The notes beneath the pieces are model-generated. The model was not told the origin of the DNA. It made no database searches and worked only from the letters and a program-made list of their open reading frames with translations. A stretch of 64,000 nt of DNA from Bacteroides muris (ex Afrizal et al. 2022) (GTDB lineage Bacteria; Bacteroidota; Bacteroidia; Bacteroidales; Bacteroidaceae). A program made the position numbers and the translations under genes. How positions within the stretch are numbered: the first letter of the stretch is position 1; the number at the start of each line of letters is the position of its first letter. Below are positions 41,876 to 51,670 of this stretch, one piece after another. Where the stretch lies: contig NZ_SRYZ01000006.1 of assembly GCF_004793475.1 (NCBI RefSeq), forward strand, positions 1-64,000, written 5' to 3'.

Positions 41876-43546
41876 TTGGATTGGCTATATAGTTTATTTG
41901 TTGAGCACTCCGCCTTGCAGGCGGTTGTGGTACTCTCGCTGATTTCCGCTATCGGATTGGGATTGGGGAAGATACATGTTTGTGGCATTTCATTGGGAGT
42001 GACGTTTGTATTCTTTGCCGGCATCATTGCCGGGCATTTCGGGTTGTCCATAGACCCGCAGATGCTGAATTATGCGGAAAGCTTCGGGCTGGTGATATTT
42101 GTATATGCCTTGGGTTTGCAGGTGGGACCGGGCTTTTTTAGCTCTTTCCGTAAAGGAGGGCTACAATTGAATATGCTTGCTGCAGGGGTAGTATTCATCG
42201 GCACACTGCTGACTGTATTGGGCAGCTATGGATTTGGAGTATCCTTGCCGGACATGGTGGGCATACTTTGTGGTGCCACGACAAACACACCGGCACTCGG
42301 TGCGGCACAGCAGACATTGAAACAGATGGGATTGGAGACCAGTACGCCTGCTTTGGGGTGTGCGGTAGCATATCCGTTGGGGGTGGTAGGAGTCATTCTA
42401 GCCCTACTGTTCATCCGTAAGACGCTGGCACATAAGGAAGATTTGGAATTGAAAGAGAAGGATGACGTGAACAAGCCTTACATTGTTGCGTTCCAGGTGC
42501 ACAATCCTGCCATCTTTAACAAGAGTATCAAGGAAATAGGCGGGCTGAACAGTTATCCGAAGTTCGTGATTTCCCGCTTGTGGCGGGATGGGAATGTGAG
42601 TATACCTATTTCGGAAAAGATTATAAAGGAAGGTGACCGTCTGCTGGTGATTACCTCGGAGAAAAATACGCCAGCCCTGACCGTGCTTTTCGGCGAGCAG
42701 GAGAATACCGATTGGAACAAGGAAGATATAGACTGGAATGCTATAGATAGCCAGTTGATTTCGCAACGTATCGTGGTGACGCGTCCGGAACTGAACGGCA
42801 AGAAGCTGGGCTCTCTTCATCTGCGTAATCATTACGGTATCAATATTAGCCGGGTTTATCGTAGCGGCGTGCAGTTGCTGGCTACGGCGGAGTTGACCTT
42901 GCAATTGGGTGATCGCCTGACCGTAGTGGGCGAAGCTGCTGCCATACAAAATGTGGAGAAGGTGCTGGGAAATGCTGTGAGAAGCTTGAAGGAACCGAAC
43001 TTGGTGGCGGTATTTATCGGCATTGTCATAGGTTTGGCTTTGGGGGCAATTCCTATTTCCATTCCCGGTATCAGTGCTCCCGTGCGGCTTGGACTGGCAG
43101 GAGGTCCTATCATCGTAGGTATTCTTATCGGGACATTCGGTCCGAGGATGCACATGGTGACCTATACTACGCGCAGTGCGAACCTGATGCTCCGTGCATT
43201 GGGATTGTCTCTTTATCTGGCTTGCCTGGGACTGGATGCGGGTGCCCATTTCTTCGATACGGTATTCCGGCCGGAAGGACTGTTATGGATTGGCACAGGC
43301 TTTGCATTGACTGTGGTTCCGGTATTGATTATGGGTATCGTCACTTTCAAGTGGCTGAAGATAGATTTCGGAACAATGGCAGGTATGTTGTGCGGAAGCA
43401 TGGCAAACCCCATGGCGCTAAACTACGCCAACGACACCATTCCGGGAGACAATCCGTCAGTGGCATACGCTACGGTTTATCCGATGTGCATGTTTCTACG
43501 GGTAATCATAGCCCAAGTGCTTCTCATGTTTTTCATTAATGGATAA
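41876..43546 (+). CDS. AspT/YidE/YbjL-type transporter with two TrkA-C domains
   Basis: A 556-residue inner-membrane protein. Two halves of about five to six helices (about 10-180 and 385-555) repeat the AspT-YidE-YbjL motif 'GLVIFVYALGLQVGPGFFSS' / 'LGLSLYLACLGLDAGAHFFD', separated by two RCK/TrkA-C domains (about 200-365). AspT exchanges aspartate and alanine; substrates of the YidE branch are unknown. The start is a TTG (MDWLYSLF); the nearby ATG at 41869 is in another frame and stops after seven codons. Confidence 0.9.
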   Translation: MDWLYSLFVEHSALQAVVVLSLISAIGLGLGKIHVCGISLGVTFVFFAGIIAGHFGLSIDPQMLNYAESFGLVIFVYALGLQVGPGFFSSFRKGGLQLNMLAAGVVFIGTLLTVLGSYGFGVSLPDMVGILCGATTNTPALGAAQQTLKQMGLETSTPALGCAVAYPLGVVGVILALLFIRKTLAHKEDLELKEKDDVNKPYIVAFQVHNPAIFNKSIKEIGGLNSYPKFVISRLWRDGNVSIPISEKIIKEGDRLLVITSEKNTPALTVLFGEQENTDWNKEDIDWNAIDSQLISQRIVVTRPELNGKKLGSLHLRNHYGINISRVYRSGVQLLATAELTLQLGDRLTVVGEAAAIQNVEKVLGNAVRSLKEPNLVAVFIGIVIGLALGAIPISIPGISAPVRLGLAGGPIIVGILIGTFGPRMHMVTYTTRSANLMLRALGLSLYLACLGLDAGAHFFDTVFRPEGLLWIGTGFALTVVPVLIMGIVTFKWLKIDFGTMAGMLCGSMANPMALNYANDTIPGDNPSVAYATVYPMCMFLRVIIAQVLLMFFING

Positions 43547-43600
43547 CGGATACTGGGGAATGAAGGACATTATCAATTATCAACTATCAATTAAATAACT

Positions 43601-45589
43601 ATGGGAAATATAACTCCGGAAAGTATTGTTAATGACTTGCGTTATTTGCAATTATTATCACGTAGTTTTCCTACCATTGCTGATGCCAGTACGGAAATCA
43701 TCAATCTGGAGGCTATTCTGAATCTGCCGAAAGGTACAGAGCATTTTCTGACGGATATTCATGGCGAGTATGAGGCTTTTCAACATGTGCTGAAGAATGC
43801 ATCGGGGGCAGTGAAACGTAAGGTGAACGAAATATTCGGGCATACACTGCGCGAAAGTGAGAAGAAGGAAATCTGTACGTTAATTTATTATCCGGAAGAG
43901 AAGTTGCAACTTATCAAGGAGCAGGAAAAAGACTTGGATGACTGGTATTTGATAACTCTGAACCAGTTGGTAAAAGTATGCCAGAACGTTTCGTCCAAAT
44001 ATACCCGTTCGAAAGTACGCAAGGCACTTCCGGCAGAGTTCTCATATATCATTCAAGAGTTGTTGCACGAATCGAGCATTGAACCCAACAAACATGCCTA
44101 TATCAATGTCATAATCAGTACCATTATCTCTACGAAGCGTGCGGATGACTTTATTGTGGCGATGTGCAACCTTATCCAGCGTCTGACCATCGACTCGCTG
44201 CATATAGTGGGCGATATATACGACCGCGGACCGGGTGCGCATATTATCATGGATACTCTCTGCGATTATCATAATTTCGATATTCAATGGGGTAACCACG
44301 ATATTCTGTGGATGGGTGCCGCATCGGGTAATGATGCCTGTATTGCCAACGTAATCCGTATGTCGATGCGTTATGCCAATTTGGCTACGCTGGAGGATGG
44401 TTATGGCATCAATCTGTTGCCGCTTGCGACGTTTGCCATGGATACCTATGCGGATGACCCTTGTACCATTTTCGCACCGAAAATGAACTTTGCCGATGCG
44501 GAATACAATGAGAAGACCTTACGGCTGATTACACAGATGCACAAGGCGATTACGGTTATCCAGTTGAAATTGGAAGCGGAAATCATCAGCCGTCGTCCTG
44601 AATTCGGTATGGAGAACCGGAAACTGCTGCATCTGGTGGACTTCGAGCGTGGCGTGTTTGTATACGAAGGCAAGGAGTATCCGTTGCGCGATGTGAATTT
44701 TCCTACCATAGACCCGGCGGATCCGTATCGGCTGTCGGACGAAGAGCGCGAATTGGTGCACCGGATTCATTCTTCTTTCATGAACAGTGAGAAAATGAAG
44801 AAGCACATGCGTTGCTTGTTTACGTATGGCGGCATGTATCTGGTGTGTAACAGTAATCTACTTTATCACGCTTCCGTGCCTCTGAATGCAGATGGAAGTT
44901 TCAAGCATGTTCACATCGGCAAAAAGGAATATTGGGGACACAAGTTGCTGCAAAAGACCGACCAGCTGATACGTACCGCTTATTTTGACGAGGATGGTTC
45001 GGAAGAGAAACAGTTTGCACTGGATTATGTATGGTACATGTGGTGCGGACCGGATGCCCCTTCCTTCGATAAAGATAAGATGGCTACTTTTGAACGCTAT
45101 TTTGTGGCCGACACAACATTGCATAAAGAGACGAAAGGACATTACTATACCCTACGCAATGAGGCAGCGGTGTGTGACCGCATTCTTGAAGAGTTCGGTG
45201 TGAGGCCGGGACCACACTCGCATATCATCAACGGGCATGTGCCGGTAAAGACCATTAAGGGCGAAAAACCTATCAAAGCGGATGGTAAGCTGCTGGTGAT
45301 TGACGGTGGTTTCTCAAAAGCCTATCAGCCGGAAACGGGAATTGCGGGATATACGCTGGTATATCATTCCCACGGCTTACAGCTGGTACAGCATGAACCG
45401 TTTCAAAGTCGTCAGAAAGCTATTGAAGAAGGGCAGGACATAAAGTCTACAACACTGGTTGTCGAATTCAATTCGCAGCGTATGATGGTAAAGGATACGG
45501 ACAAGGGGAGTGAACTTGTTACGCAGATTCAGGATTTGATGAAGTTGCTGGTGGCATATAGGACGGGGCTGATTAAGGAGAAACAATAA
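43601..45589 (+). CDS. fbp: Fructose-1,6-bisphosphatase class III
   Basis: Gluconeogenic hydrolysis of fructose-1,6-bisphosphate to fructose-6-phosphate. The 662-residue Firmicutes/Bacteroidota class III enzyme has a metallophosphatase core: 'LTDIHGEYEAFQHVL' (about 46-60), 'GDIYDRGPG' (about 204-212), 'WGNHDILWMG' (about 228-237) and late 'INGHVPVKTIKGEKPIKA' (about 543-560). It has its own leader and a hairpin downstream. Confidence 0.97.
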   Translation: MGNITPESIVNDLRYLQLLSRSFPTIADASTEIINLEAILNLPKGTEHFLTDIHGEYEAFQHVLKNASGAVKRKVNEIFGHTLRESEKKEICTLIYYPEEKLQLIKEQEKDLDDWYLITLNQLVKVCQNVSSKYTRSKVRKALPAEFSYIIQELLHESSIEPNKHAYINVIISTIISTKRADDFIVAMCNLIQRLTIDSLHIVGDIYDRGPGAHIIMDTLCDYHNFDIQWGNHDILWMGAASGNDACIANVIRMSMRYANLATLEDGYGINLLPLATFAMDTYADDPCTIFAPKMNFADAEYNEKTLRLITQMHKAITVIQLKLEAEIISRRPEFGMENRKLLHLVDFERGVFVYEGKEYPLRDVNFPTIDPADPYRLSDEERELVHRIHSSFMNSEKMKKHMRCLFTYGGMYLVCNSNLLYHASVPLNADGSFKHVHIGKKEYWGHKLLQKTDQLIRTAYFDEDGSEEKQFALDYVWYMWCGPDAPSFDKDKMATFERYFVADTTLHKETKGHYYTLRNEAAVCDRILEEFGVRPGPHSHIINGHVPVKTIKGEKPIKADGKLLVIDGGFSKAYQPETGIAGYTLVYHSHGLQLVQHEPFQSRQKAIEEGQDIKSTTLVVEFNSQRMMVKDTDKGSELVTQIQDLMKLLVAYRTGLIKEKQ

Positions 45590-45599
45590 TTGGGGGATT

Positions 45600-45640
45600 A
45601 AGGATGAGGGCTTGCTGTTCATCGTTTACCCCTAATCCTT
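45600..45640 (+). terminator. Imperfect hairpin after fbp
   Basis: AAGGATGAGGG (45600-45610) pairs with CCCTAATCCTT (45630-45640), 10 of 11 positions. It lies between two convergent genes. Confidence 0.4.
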
Positions 45641-45659
45641 ATCCCTTTATCCCTATCTC

Positions 45660-46946
45660 TTATAATTTCAGTATCGTTGCTCCGCCCTCCACAATGATGC
45701 CTTTGTCATAGGTTTTCCCTTGGGTGTAGTAGCGGCTGCCGCCATAACCGCCAGTGAGGAATAAGCCAAAGCGGTCGGTCAGGTGGTATTCTAGATTGAC
45801 ACGTGCTTGGAGGGCATAGAGACGTGCCGGAATGCCGTAGTTTTTGTTTTTGAAGGTTTCTATATGTTGGTATCCCAAATCTCCGCTGATGAACAGCTGT
45901 TTGTAGAGCGGTAATTCAAGACCGGCACGGTAGAAGAGGGCAGCGGAAAACTTGTCGCCAAAATCCAGATAATGGGTACCGCCACCGAGGATGGTATAGA
46001 AGAGCCGGTTCTTGAAACGGGTACCCACATTCAGCTTGGTGGCATTACCACCAAACAACATCAGTTGAACTTTCGTTTGGGGATTGGCATTGACTAATCC
46101 CAATTGGAAACCGTCTAATTTTTCTTTGTAGTAGTTGAATAGCCCTATTTGAAGCCCTTGGGCACGTATAGCCATATTGGCAGCACCTATTTGCAATCCT
46201 TGGGCTGTACCTCCCACCACATTGCCCAGGCCGGAAACCTGAACACCGGTCATATCTCCGGCAGTGATGTTGGCAAAGGCGGACATTTGCATGCCATTCA
46301 AGTCTTCACCGACTACACTTAGCAGGCCGGCTCCTGAAAAACCTTTGAAATTTCCGCCGGAAATACTGGCGAGTCCGGCAAAGTGTATACCGGAAGCACC
46401 TTCTCCGCTGATATTCAACAAGCCGCCTATGGAGGCACCGCGATTATAGTCCCCACTGATGTTTGCCAGACCGGAAATGATGACGCCTTGCGCATGATTT
46501 CCGGTGATACCTACCAGTCCCGAGACGGATACTCCGATAAGGTTGTTGCCATTGATGTTGGTAATTCCCGCTATCTGCATGCCTCGCATGCTTCCCCCCA
46601 CCATATTTGACAGACCTGCCATCTGCATACCGTTTACATTTCTGCCGGTTACACTGCCAAGAATATTCATGCCGAGGCCATTCAGACGGTTCATGGAGGA
46701 AAACACACCAAGATTGAAGCAGGTGCTTCCTACGGTATCAGTCCGCTGTGTAGAGATGTTTTTCCATAGGGAGATATTGATACCTACCGGACTATGGTCT
46801 GTTCGTGAAGAGTGTTGTTTTCGGAAAGTATTTTCAGAGGATTTTTGAATTGTGTCCGGCTGTACGCTGCCCGGATTATGTTCTTGGGCAAGAGTTGTCC
46901 CTGCAAAAAGCAGGGACATAAGGAGGAGTGAAAGGTTTCGTTTCAT
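45660..46946 (-). CDS. Exported repeat-rich surface protein (LA_2272-like repeats)
   Basis: A 428-residue protein with a signal peptide (residues 1-20, cleaved after TLA). From about 75 to 280 it consists of roughly 23-residue repeats of the form GLxNxxG...G(M/V)QxSGLxNI, for example 'GMQIAGITNINGNNLIGVSV'. This is the style of the LA_2272 surface repeat and would give a solenoid or beta-strand-rich wall. The C-terminal about 140 residues look like an outer-membrane beta-barrel end ('LGYQHIETF', 'LTGGYGGSRYYTQGKTYD'). Role unknown. It follows the sulfatase stop by 6 bp, so the two are co-transcribed. Confidence 0.75.
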   Translation of the reverse strand: MKRNLSLLLMSLLFAGTTLAQEHNPGSVQPDTIQKSSENTFRKQHSSRTDHSPVGINISLWKNISTQRTDTVGSTCFNLGVFSSMNRLNGLGMNILGSVTGRNVNGMQMAGLSNMVGGSMRGMQIAGITNINGNNLIGVSVSGLVGITGNHAQGVIISGLANISGDYNRGASIGGLLNISGEGASGIHFAGLASISGGNFKGFSGAGLLSVVGEDLNGMQMSAFANITAGDMTGVQVSGLGNVVGGTAQGLQIGAANMAIRAQGLQIGLFNYYKEKLDGFQLGLVNANPQTKVQLMLFGGNATKLNVGTRFKNRLFYTILGGGTHYLDFGDKFSAALFYRAGLELPLYKQLFISGDLGYQHIETFKNKNYGIPARLYALQARVNLEYHLTDRFGLFLTGGYGGSRYYTQGKTYDKGIIVEGGATILKL

Positions 46947-46952
46947 ACTTTT

Positions 46953-48500
46953 TTATATTTCGTCCGGCCAGGGAACTGGTTGGCGGGTGGCACGCAACAG
47001 AGGGCGCTGCGCATTCACAGACCGGAGGTAATTACTTAGTTTTCGTGATAACTCTTTGACAACTTCAGGCTTTTCTTGGGCCATATCATGCTTTTCACTG
47101 ATGTCAGCGGGGATGTTGAAAAGTTCTCGTCTACCGTCACCGAAATAGTACACCAGTTTCCACTCGCCCGAACGGATGGAGCAAGTGGCTCCAATGCCCG
47201 GACCGGAAGGCCCCCAACTATTGGGATAATGCCAGTAGATATCACGCTTTTTCATTTCACCTTTTCCGGTGAGCAGCGGCATAAAACTGATACCGTCGCG
47301 TTGTTGTACAGTTGTATAGTTGTCGACGCCTGCCATCTCAAGGATGGTGGGGAAAAAGTCCTCTATCATCAGATAATGGTCGCATTGGGTTTGGGGAGCC
47401 ACGATGCCCGGCCAGCGGACAATCATCGGTTCACGTATGCCTCCTTCGTAGGCAGAGCCTTTGCCGCTGTTGAGCGGATAGTTCTGGACATGTAGTTGTC
47501 CGGTACGGGTGTGGGCCGCCAAGCCGCCATTGTCGGACATGAAGATGAGGATAGTGTTTTCCGTCAGGTTGTTTTTGTCCAGATAGTCCATGATGTCTCC
47601 CAGGCTTTTGTCCATGCCCTCAATGAGAGTGGCGTAGGCAGCTTCTACTGGAGAAAGGCCTTTGTCCAGATATTTCTGGTAAAAACGCATGTCAGGTTGT
47701 ATAGGGGTATGGATGGCATAGTGTGCCATGTATAGAAAGAACGGCTTGTCAGTCTGCTGTGCATTATCCAGTGCCTTCATGGCCTCTATGGTAAGGGCTT
47801 CACTTAGGAAAGTGTCGGTGCCATAATATTTCTCCAGACCGGGTACGGCAGCTAGGGGGCTTCTACCGTCTGTTCTATTGCCGAAATTCTCCTGGCCATA
47901 GTAACTGGCAGGTGAACCGGCGGCATGTCCGGCTATGTTCACCTCAAACCCCATTTTCAACGGGTCAGCTCCGGGAGTGCCTTCAGCACCGAAGTGGGCT
48001 TTTCCGCAATGAATGGTATGATAGCCGTGGGCTTTGAGCACTTCGGCCAGGGAGGTGACTTGTGTAGTCCGTTCCACGCCCGGCTCTTGACAAATGCCGT
48101 TAACGTTCCATTCCGGATAAATCATGACCGAGTCCGGTTGTTCATGGGTAGTGTTCTTACGGAGAGTCCAACTGGTAACTCGGTGCCTAGCGGCATTCAT
48201 TCCCGTAAAAAGGCTGACACGCGTAGGTGAACTGATGCTGCATGCATAGGCCTGCGTAAACATTTTGCCTTGTGTGGCCATTCGTTCCATATTAGGAGTA
48301 TGGTACGTATCGTTGTACTTGGTACGCTGCGTCCAAAAGGAGAGGGAGGTGTCTTGCCATCCCATGTCGTCCACTAGGAACAGAATGATGTTCGGTTGCT
48401 CTTCTGGAGCAGGTACAACATCCCCAGACGGCATGCCATACGCTTCTCCCGCCATTCCGCATATTGGAAGCATGGCGGATAATAATAATTCGTTTCCCAT
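46953..48500 (-). CDS. Sulfatase (serine-type, S1 family)
   Basis: A 515-residue type I sulfatase that would hydrolyse sulfate esters, probably on host glycans, in the periplasm. 'NIILFLVDDMGWQDTS' (about 34-49) has the metal-binding Asp pair; the formylglycine motif is 'SSPTRVSLFTG' (about 87-97), the Ser form that needs a radical SAM maturase not encoded here; 'FLYMAHYAIHTP' and 'IFMSDNGG' (about 320-327) complete the site. The N-terminal 22 residues look like a signal peptide. No carbohydrate-uptake genes (SusC/D) are nearby, so the substrate cannot be inferred. Confidence 0.92.
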   Translation of the reverse strand: MGNELLLSAMLPICGMAGEAYGMPSGDVVPAPEEQPNIILFLVDDMGWQDTSLSFWTQRTKYNDTYHTPNMERMATQGKMFTQAYACSISSPTRVSLFTGMNAARHRVTSWTLRKNTTHEQPDSVMIYPEWNVNGICQEPGVERTTQVTSLAEVLKAHGYHTIHCGKAHFGAEGTPGADPLKMGFEVNIAGHAAGSPASYYGQENFGNRTDGRSPLAAVPGLEKYYGTDTFLSEALTIEAMKALDNAQQTDKPFFLYMAHYAIHTPIQPDMRFYQKYLDKGLSPVEAAYATLIEGMDKSLGDIMDYLDKNNLTENTILIFMSDNGGLAAHTRTGQLHVQNYPLNSGKGSAYEGGIREPMIVRWPGIVAPQTQCDHYLMIEDFFPTILEMAGVDNYTTVQQRDGISFMPLLTGKGEMKKRDIYWHYPNSWGPSGPGIGATCSIRSGEWKLVYYFGDGRRELFNIPADISEKHDMAQEKPEVVKELSRKLSNYLRSVNAQRPLLRATRQPVPWPDEI

Positions 48501-48554
48501 TTGGATAATAATTTAGAAAGGGTTGGATAGCTTGTTGTTCAATGCCTTTTTACG

Positions 48555-50213
48555 TTATTCTTTGGCCTCCTGATATAAGAAGCGCTTGATAGATTTTTTC
48601 GGCGTTTTTTCAAATTCTTCAGGATAGATTTTCATCTTGAATATTTGGCTGTATGTGGGCAGTTCTGCATTCAGCGCCACACGATTTTCTTCCATGACGC
48701 GTTCGATGTCGTCATTGCTCAGACCATGGGCAAAGGCATCATCGAAGTCGGGGTACACCAGACCTACAAGTTTCTCATTTTGCTGCACGATGATGCTTTC
48801 GGCCACATACGGCATATTGTTCAGCTTGTCTTCTATTTCTTCCGGGTAGATATTCTGACCGCTTGGGCCGAGGAGCATGTTCTTGCTGCGTCCCTTGATG
48901 GTTATGTTGCCTTCAGCATCCATTAGGGCAAGGTCTCCGGTGTGCAGCCAGCCGTCTTTGTCAAGTACCTGCATGGTGGCTTCTTCGTTCTTGTAGTAAC
49001 CCAACATTACATTGTGGCCACGGCAGACGATTTCTCCCGGAATATTTTCGGGGTCGGGTGAGAGAATTTTCACTTCCATGCGCGGTGCGGCCTTTCCGCA
49101 GGAACCGGATTTGAAGCGAGTCCAATCCTCGTAACAGATGATGGGACCACATTCCGTCATTCCATAGCCTACCGTATAGGGGAAATCTATCATCTTTAGG
49201 AACTGCTCCACTTCCTGATTGAAGGCAGCTCCTCCTACAATTATTTCTGCAAAGTTACCGCCAAAGGCCTGTATCATTTGTTCACGTACGGTCGCTTTTA
49301 TCTTGTCGTTAATGATGGGTACTTTCAGTAACAGTTTCATGGCAGGAGTTTCCAGCTTGGGCAGTACACTCTTCTTTATAATCTTTTCGATAATGAGCGG
49401 GACAGCCACAATCAGGTTAGGCCTCACTTCGGTGAAAGCTTGGAAAATAATTTTTGGGCTGGGCATGCGGGTGAGGAAGAAGATGTGGCAACCTACGGCG
49501 AATTCATACAGAAACTCGAATGCAAGTCCGTACATGTGCGCCATTGGCAACATGGAGACAATCTTGTCACCGGATTTTAGCGGCAATACTTCGAAAGCGA
49601 AAGTGGTATTTGACCACAAGCTGCGGTAGGGTAGCATCACTCCTTTGGAATAACTAGTGGTGCCGGATGTATAGTTGATGACTGCCAGTTCGTCGGGCTG
49701 GTCCTTGTGGTAACCGACATGTTCCTTGCGGAAGTTCTTGGGGTATTTCCTGCCGAACATCTCGTTGAGATGTTCTCGGGCATAGTCCAACTTTTCGCTA
49801 CGGGAGACAAGGATGTAGAAGTCTGTCATCATCATGATACCCTCCAGTAGCGGCATGGCACTTTCATTGAGGTTCTCCCAAACCTGATCGCCTACAAAAA
49901 GCAGTTTGGCTTCGGAATGGTTCACGATGTTGTGTATATTGTCTGCCTTGAATTCGTGAAGGATGGGGACGATTACCGCGCCGTAGGTCAATGTTGCGAG
50001 GAACGTTACCCCCCAGTGGGAACTGTTGCGGCCACAAACGGCAATCTTATCGCCTTTCTTGATGCCGCTTGCCTCAAAAATAATATGCAACTTTTCTATT
50101 TTCCGGGCTACGTCCTTATATTGCAGGGTTGCTCCCTTGTAATCGGTCAGAGCATCTAAATCCCAATTATTCTTTATACTATTCTCTATATAAGTGATAA
50201 AACTTTGTTCCAT
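48555..50213 (-). CDS. AMP-dependent long-chain acyl-CoA synthetase-like enzyme
   Basis: A 552-residue ANL-superfamily ligase that activates a fatty acid as an acyl-adenylate, then acyl-CoA. Motifs: 'VINYTSGTTSYSKGVMLPYR' (about 175-194), 'VGYGMTECGPIICYEDW' (about 350-366), 'GWLHTGDLALMDAEGNITIK' (about 417-436) and 'GRSKNMLLGPSGQNIYPEEI' (about 437-456). The usual catalytic Lys region at the C-terminus is 'TPKKSIKRFLYQ'. There is a good promoter 33 bp upstream. Confidence 0.92.
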   Translation of the reverse strand: MEQSFITYIENSIKNNWDLDALTDYKGATLQYKDVARKIEKLHIIFEASGIKKGDKIAVCGRNSSHWGVTFLATLTYGAVIVPILHEFKADNIHNIVNHSEAKLLFVGDQVWENLNESAMPLLEGIMMMTDFYILVSRSEKLDYAREHLNEMFGRKYPKNFRKEHVGYHKDQPDELAVINYTSGTTSYSKGVMLPYRSLWSNTTFAFEVLPLKSGDKIVSMLPMAHMYGLAFEFLYEFAVGCHIFFLTRMPSPKIIFQAFTEVRPNLIVAVPLIIEKIIKKSVLPKLETPAMKLLLKVPIINDKIKATVREQMIQAFGGNFAEIIVGGAAFNQEVEQFLKMIDFPYTVGYGMTECGPIICYEDWTRFKSGSCGKAAPRMEVKILSPDPENIPGEIVCRGHNVMLGYYKNEEATMQVLDKDGWLHTGDLALMDAEGNITIKGRSKNMLLGPSGQNIYPEEIEDKLNNMPYVAESIIVQQNEKLVGLVYPDFDDAFAHGLSNDDIERVMEENRVALNAELPTYSQIFKMKIYPEEFEKTPKKSIKRFLYQEAKE

Positions 50214-50245
50214 GATATTAATTGCACATTTAGTTGAAGATTGTG

Positions 50246-50276
50246 CAAATATAAGAGTTTATATATAGAAAGCAAA
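50246..50276 (-). promoter_or_regulatory. Promoter of the acyl-CoA synthetase gene
   Basis: Minus-strand TATATTTG at 50253-50246 and TTTG at 50276-50273 with 19-bp spacing. The rest of the 354-bp gap (50214-50567) holds only the hairpin at 50427-50465. Confidence 0.7.
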
Positions 50277-50426
50277 TTTTTATAAGGAAAATAGCTCTTT
50301 ATGCACACGGCTTTTTCATTTGCAGAAGTTAGAGAGAGTTGTTACTTCGCTCTGTTAGTAGTTAAAGGACTGGACTGGGACAAACACACCGGATTTTTTG
50401 TTTGTATCTGCTATGGAATGAGATAA

Positions 50427-50465
50427 ACGGCCTTCCTACCGAGTTATTTAGGTTCAGAAGGCCGT
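50427..50465 (-). terminator. Hairpin downstream of the GDP-fucose genes
   Basis: ACGGCCTTC (50427-50435) pairs with GAAGGCCGT (50457-50465). It lies about 100 bp past the fcl stop on the minus strand; the T-run is weak (TTTATC). Confidence 0.45.
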
Positions 50466-50567
50466 GATATGGCAAGTCCGTTGAATTGTCTGAATTTTTG
50501 TAAAAGAATCTCCATGCGTTTAAAAAGGGGATTTATGAGTTTTCTTAGAAAAAAGGCGAAGGGATAA

Positions 50568-51644
50568 TCATCCCTTCAAATACCAGTTGTACATACGTTG
50601 TACGCCTTCTTCAATGTCAATCTTATGATGCCAGCCCAATGCATGTAGTTTGCCGGGATCAGTCAGTTTGCGCATGGTTCCATCTGGTTTGGAGGTATCG
50701 AAAGCCAAACGGCCTTGATAGCCTACGGTGTTTACAATCAGCTCTGCCAATTGGCGGATGGTGATTTCTTTTCCCGTACCAATATTGATGTGGCAGTTGC
50801 GGATTTCCTTGTCGTCCGGATTGAAGGTATCCTTGAAGTTGACGTGCTCCATGACGAAGACGCTGGCATCTGCCATCTCCTCGCTCCAGAGGAATTCGCG
50901 CAAGGGGGTGCCAGTACCCCATAATTTCACTTCTTCTTCGCTGATGCCGTATTTCTGGAGAATATTCAGAATGTCCTCTTTGCTGCTGTCGCCGTTGATG
51001 CCTTCCACCGGACGCAAGTTCATGTCGTGGCGTACGGCATCCCAGTCACCTTGTTTCAGGTGGTGGGCAAGGTGTATCTTGCGTATCATGGCGGGGAGTA
51101 CGTGGCTGCGTTCCAAGTCGAAATTGTCGTTGGGGCCATAAAGGTTGGTGGGCATCACGGCAATGTAGTTCGTACTGTACTGAAGATTGAAGCTTTCGCA
51201 CATTTTCAGTCCGGCTATTTTGGCAATGGCATAGGGCTCGTTGGTGTATTCCAGCGGAGAGGTGAGGAGTGCGTCTTCCTTCATCGGCTGTTCGGTGTCA
51301 CGGGGATAGATGCAGGTACTACCCAGAAAGAGGAGCTTTTTCACTCCGTGACGGAAACTTTCGCCGATGACATTCTGCTGTATCTGCAGGTTCTTGTAGA
51401 TAAAATCGGCACGATAGATATTATTGGCCATGATGCCGCCCACAAAGGCGGCGGCAAGGAATACATATTCAGGCTGCTCCTCGTCGAAGAAGCGGCGTAC
51501 GGCAACTCCGTCGAGCAAATCGAGCTCTTTGTGGGTCTTGCCGACGAGGTTGGTATATCCTTTCTCCTGAAGATTCTTCCAGATGGCAGAACCTACCAAC
51601 CCCCGGTGGCCTGCTACATATATTTTGGCATTTTTGTCTAACAT
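50568..51644 (-). CDS. fcl: GDP-L-fucose synthase
   Basis: Epimerises and reduces GDP-4-keto-6-deoxy-D-mannose to GDP-L-fucose. A 358-residue SDR protein: 'IYVAGHRGLVGSAIWKNLQE' (about 8-27), 'LFLGSTCIYPRDTEQPMKED' (about 106-125) and 'YAIAKIAGLKMCESF' (about 138-152) with the YxxxK pair. The ATG at 51644 is chosen; a TTG at 51674 would overlap gmd. It follows gmd by 26 bp in one operon. GDP-fucose is used for capsules and glycoproteins in Bacteroides. Confidence 0.96.
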   Translation of the reverse strand: MLDKNAKIYVAGHRGLVGSAIWKNLQEKGYTNLVGKTHKELDLLDGVAVRRFFDEEQPEYVFLAAAFVGGIMANNIYRADFIYKNLQIQQNVIGESFRHGVKKLLFLGSTCIYPRDTEQPMKEDALLTSPLEYTNEPYAIAKIAGLKMCESFNLQYSTNYIAVMPTNLYGPNDNFDLERSHVLPAMIRKIHLAHHLKQGDWDAVRHDMNLRPVEGINGDSSKEDILNILQKYGISEEEVKLWGTGTPLREFLWSEEMADASVFVMEHVNFKDTFNPDDKEIRNCHINIGTGKEITIRQLAELIVNTVGYQGRLAFDTSKPDGTMRKLTDPGKLHALGWHHKIDIEEGVQRMYNWYLKG

Positions 51645-51670
51645 TGTTATCTGAAAATTTGTTTGGCCAT

